Below are positions 34,971-37,886 of a stretch of DNA of 37,886 bases, one piece after another; the stretch's first letter is position 1, and each line of letters opens with the position of its first letter. The position numbers were made by a program, and so were the translations under genes. The stretch spans positions 1-37,886 of the forward strand of contig JBHLQY010000015.1 in assembly GCA_048883105.1 (NCBI GenBank), written 5' to 3'. The notes beneath the pieces are model-generated. The model ran no database searches. It was not told the origin of the DNA and saw only the letters and a program-made list of their open reading frames with translations. The stretch comes from LW40-45 sp048883105. GTDB lineage: Archaea; Asgardarchaeota; Lokiarchaeia; Sigyniarchaeales; SOKP01.

Positions 34971-37724
34971 ATGGAAGGATCTGTATTGGTAATTGGAGGA
35001 GGTATAGCCGGGATACAAGCATCCTTGGATCTGACGGATTTAGGATTTAAAGTTTACCTAGTAGAGAGAAATCCATCAATAGGAGGTCGTATGGCTCAAT
35101 TTGATAGATTATTCCCTGCTAACGACTGTAGTTTATGTGTTCTTGCTCCAAAAATGGTATCTATATATAAGAATCCAAATATTAAGTTATTTACTCTAAC
35201 AGAAGTTAAAAAAGTGAAAGGAGAACCAGGGAATTTTATAGTCACTGTGATCAAAGAGCCACGATATATTGATGAGACAAAATGCAGAGGATGTGGTGAT
35301 TGTGCTGCCAAATGCCCGAAGGTGGAAGCTCCAAATATTTTTGATATGAATTTAGGTAAAAGAAAATCTGTGTATCTTTCATTTCCACAAGCAACTCCTC
35401 CTGTATATTTAATTGATCCTGAGCTGTGTTTATATCTAAACAGAGATATATGTGGAGTATGTCAAAAAGTCTGCAAAGCTGAAGCTATAGATTACGAACA
35501 AATACCTCAAGAAATAGAATTAAACGTTGGAGCTATTGTAGTTGCTACGGGATTTGAGATGCTTGGCGAGGAATTGCCACCAAAATGGGGTTATAAATAT
35601 GAAAATGTTGTTAATGGATTAGAATATGAAAGAATCCTATGTCCCACTGGTCCCTTTGGAGGTCAAATTTTACGACCAAGTGATATACAAATACCTGAAA
35701 AGATAGCTTTCATTCAATGTGCTGGTTCTGGATATTTAGAAAAAAGTGTACCGTATTGTTCACGAGTTTGTTGTATGTATACAGCAAAAAATGCAATTCT
35801 TACAAAAGAAAGGTATGAAGATATTCAAATTTCTATATTTAGACATAATATTAGAGTCTTTGGAAAGAACTTTTATGAATACACAAAATCAGCTCAAGAG
35901 GATTACAATATAAAATATCAAAATGCAACAATCAAATGCATTAACGAAGATCCAGATACAAAAGATATAATTATTAAATATGAAGATTTAAAAACAGGAG
36001 AAATAAATAAGGATTTTCGGGCTAATTTAGTAATATTGGCTGCTCCATTAGTTCCAGCAAAAAGTTCTGAAGAATTAGCAAAAATTTTAGGTATTAAATT
36101 AGATTTTAATAAATTTTTTAAAGAAGCATCTTATTTTAATAAATCCTTATCCACAAGAAAAGGAATATACTTATGTGGATTTTGCCAAGGACCAATGAAT
36201 ATATCGGAGACTGTGGCGAATGCAAGCGCAGTAGCATCTCAAGTTGCTATTTTATTGAGTTCTGCTAAATATACTCAAGTTAAAGAGAGAAAAATTGATC
36301 TCCTACCAAAGGAAGAAATTATAAAAATTACTCCTCGGGCACTAATCATTGGTGGTGGAGTTTCTGGGATAACAGCAGCACTAAATATTAGTAATCAAGG
36401 CTTCGAAACGATAATTGTGGAAAAAGAAGAAGAACTAGGTGGAAATTTAAAAGATATTAACATTCTATATCCAATACGCAAAAAGGCTGAAGCCTTTCTA
36501 AATAACCTTCTTAAAAAAATTGAAACGAATGAACGCATTCATGTATATTTTAACTCAAAAATTAAAAATGTAGCAGGCTCAATTGGTAATTATGATATAT
36601 CTATAGTAGATTCAAATGAAGATATTCAAAATTTCAAAGTTGGAACAATTATAATCGCAACTGGAAGTCAAGAATTTAAACCACGTGGAATATTTCAATA
36701 TAATCCAAATAATAAAAGTATTTTAACTCAATTAGAATTAGAGCAGCGCCTTAAAAATAATGATACATCATGGCTTGACAATTTAAAACATGTCACAATA
36801 ATTATGTGTGTTTATGCGAGATACAAGTTCGGGTTATCTTATTGTTCCAATGTATGTTGCAGTAATACTATTAAAAATATTGATATTCTAAAAGAATTAA
36901 AGCCAGAACTTGAAATCGTAGTCCTTTTTAGAGATCTTCACATGGCTAAAAAGGAGTACGAAGAAATGTGCAGAGAAAGAAAAAAAATTGCTAAATATTT
37001 AAGATACAATGTAGAAAATATTCCGGAAATTACTAAAATTAAAAAGGATCCTGAAAAATACGCTATAGTATTACAGGATGATTTAAACTCAAATAAATAT
37101 ATAAATTTTGAAACAGATCTTATAATTTTATCAACCCCAATGATTCCAGCTGAGGATTTACAGGAATTGGCAAATATATTAAATGTTCCATTAGATGAAA
37201 ATGGATTTTTTATAGAAGCTCACACAAAATTACGGCCATTAGATTTTGCGGCACATGGAATTTTCATATGTGGTTGTGCTCAATGGCCAAAAAATGTTCA
37301 AGATTCAATAGCAGAAGCTAATGGTGCAGCAGGAAGAGCAAGTAGATTCTTAAGTATCAAAGAGATATCAACAACAAAATTAGAATTTCTTTCATTTATG
37401 CTTTCTATCGAGTGCTTCTTTAAAGATATGATCATTAATATTGAAAAGTGTAATGGTTGCGGAAGATGCGTAGAAGTTTGTTCTTTTAATGCAATCAATC
37501 TTGTTGATACGGAGAAAGAATTTGAAGATATAAATCTACCTATTAAAAAGGCATTTATAAATCCTGCAATATGTAAGGGCTGTGGGAGGTGTGCGGCAAC
37601 GTGTAGGTTAAAAGCAATTGACGCAAGACATTACGACTTTAAACAAATTTCTTCAATAATCGAACCATATTTTTTAGAAAAAGTAAAGGGAGAAGAACCT
37701 GTAGAAGAACTTATAATTAATTAG
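34971..37724 (+). CDS. Double-FAD HdrA-like protein lacking the HdrA-N module (Cys-only)
   Basis: A 917-residue paralogue of the 31032 gene; its first residues are nearly identical (MEGSVLVIGGGIAGIQASLDL). The first FAD domain has NDCSLCVLAPKM, CRGCGDCAAKCPK and CGVCQKVCKAEA. The second FAD domain begins near residue 456 (LIIGGGVSGITAALNI) directly after the first, so the roughly 110-residue CHCG...SCTPRTHE module is absent and accounts for the length difference. C-terminal ferredoxin motifs near 826-870 are CNGCGRCVEVCSF and CKGCGRCAATCRLKA, where Pro after the last Cys is replaced. It probably arose by duplication and then lost the module. It may form alternate Hdr complexes under its own promoter. 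Confidence 0.88.
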   Translation: MEGSVLVIGGGIAGIQASLDLTDLGFKVYLVERNPSIGGRMAQFDRLFPANDCSLCVLAPKMVSIYKNPNIKLFTLTEVKKVKGEPGNFIVTVIKEPRYIDETKCRGCGDCAAKCPKVEAPNIFDMNLGKRKSVYLSFPQATPPVYLIDPELCLYLNRDICGVCQKVCKAEAIDYEQIPQEIELNVGAIVVATGFEMLGEELPPKWGYKYENVVNGLEYERILCPTGPFGGQILRPSDIQIPEKIAFIQCAGSGYLEKSVPYCSRVCCMYTAKNAILTKERYEDIQISIFRHNIRVFGKNFYEYTKSAQEDYNIKYQNATIKCINEDPDTKDIIIKYEDLKTGEINKDFRANLVILAAPLVPAKSSEELAKILGIKLDFNKFFKEASYFNKSLSTRKGIYLCGFCQGPMNISETVANASAVASQVAILLSSAKYTQVKERKIDLLPKEEIIKITPRALIIGGGVSGITAALNISNQGFETIIVEKEEELGGNLKDINILYPIRKKAEAFLNNLLKKIETNERIHVYFNSKIKNVAGSIGNYDISIVDSNEDIQNFKVGTIIIATGSQEFKPRGIFQYNPNNKSILTQLELEQRLKNNDTSWLDNLKHVTIIMCVYARYKFGLSYCSNVCCSNTIKNIDILKELKPELEIVVLFRDLHMAKKEYEEMCRERKKIAKYLRYNVENIPEITKIKKDPEKYAIVLQDDLNSNKYINFETDLIILSTPMIPAEDLQELANILNVPLDENGFFIEAHTKLRPLDFAAHGIFICGCAQWPKNVQDSIAEANGAAGRASRFLSIKEISTTKLEFLSFMLSIECFFKDMIINIEKCNGCGRCVEVCSFNAINLVDTEKEFEDINLPIKKAFINPAICKGCGRCAATCRLKAIDARHYDFKQISSIIEPYFLEKVKGEEPVEELIIN

Positions 37725-37733
37725 AAAAAGATA

Positions 37734-37754
37734 ATTTTTTTCTGTTTTTTTGTT
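37734..37754 (+). terminator. T-rich transcription terminator
   Basis: Two T-tracts separated by CTG lie within 35 nt of the last hdrA-like stop codon. Archaeal RNA polymerase terminates on such T-runs without needing a hairpin. No GC stem is present. Confidence 0.4.
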
Positions 37755-37828
37755 TCAAATGAATGATGTAATAAATTATTAAACAAGAACTTCGAAAATA
37801 AAAATAAGAAATTCGAAACAAGATATAT

Positions 37829-37886
37829 TTAAGTTTTTAAAATTTTCATAGCTTTATCAATTGTTAAATTTTTTAATTTATACGCT
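37829..37886 (-). CDS. Possible C-terminal end of a leftward gene, cut by the window edge
   Basis: Read on the minus strand from the window end, a frame of 18 codons ends in TAA at 37829-37831 (AYKLKNLTIDKAMKILKT). The amphipathic Leu/Ile/Lys pattern is protein-like, but the stretch is too short to assign. It would be convergent with the hdrA-like gene. Confidence 0.25.
   Translation of the reverse strand, partial: AYKLKNLTIDKAMKILKT

Noticed and set aside
34865..35050. Plus-strand frame overlapping the start of the last hdrA-like gene
   Set aside because: It is in another frame, has no recognisable motif, and covers the putative leader and the well-supported HdrA start.

Overview
The window is AT-rich and archaeal, and most likely comes from an Asgard (Lokiarchaeota-like) genome. 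The evidence is archaeal ribosomal protein L10e, archaeal-type THEP1 NTPase, a large HdrA/MvhD/FrhB/HdrCB electron-transfer cluster, a Rag/Gtr-type small GTPase with a fused C-terminal roadblock-like region, and a candidate arrestin-fold protein. The genome also uses selenocysteine, with a SECIS-like element of eukaryotic type. TTG starts appear frequent and most stops are TAA, but UGA is still a normal stop in at least two genes (ends at 10642 and 17811 on the minus strand).

Layout. 1-2.5 kb: the 3' part of a DUF2804-like gene, a tiny rubredoxin-like gene, THEP1 and a monoglyceride-lipase-like hydrolase. 2.5-8 kb: a bacterial-type Hsp70 locus (dnaJ, an HNH nuclease gene, dnaK, with divergent grpE). 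8-12 kb: a short zinc-ribbon gene with an apparent AUA start, the two subunits of a B12-dependent acyl-CoA mutase, and a radical SAM gene. 12-19 kb: L10e, an ADP-forming acyl-CoA synthetase alpha-like protein, a two-TM protein, an NFU protein, two small helical proteins, a KduI/IolB-like cupin and the arrestin-like protein. 19-24 kb: HAD phosphatase, Rag-like GTPase, an FrhB-like iron-sulfur flavoprotein and a HEAT-repeat protein.

24.5-37.7 kb is the most notable part. It holds, on one strand, hdrA with four in-frame UGA codons, mvhD with two in-frame UGA codons, two FrhB-like proteins, an HdrC-HdrB fusion, a double-FAD HdrA, a Cys-only MvhD, and a second double-FAD HdrA. All six internal UGA codons fall where homologues have redox or cluster-binding Cys, and the homologous frame continues through each one. 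Just after mvhD, 27001-27057 can fold into a hairpin with the AUGA...GA quartet and an apical A-run expected of eukaryotic SECIS elements. The UGA that ends mvhD is itself part of that quartet. I see no hydrogenase catalytic subunit, so the cluster most plausibly links F420 (FrhB), HdrA flavin bifurcation, MvhD and HdrCB thiol/disulfide chemistry; the exact substrates are unknown.

The intergenic regions flanking the redox cluster carry structured repeats: three 31-bp direct repeats at 24204-24296 and four ATTCCG sites at 34661-34781. They look like regulator binding sites. No rRNA, tRNA, CRISPR array or insertion sequence was recognised.
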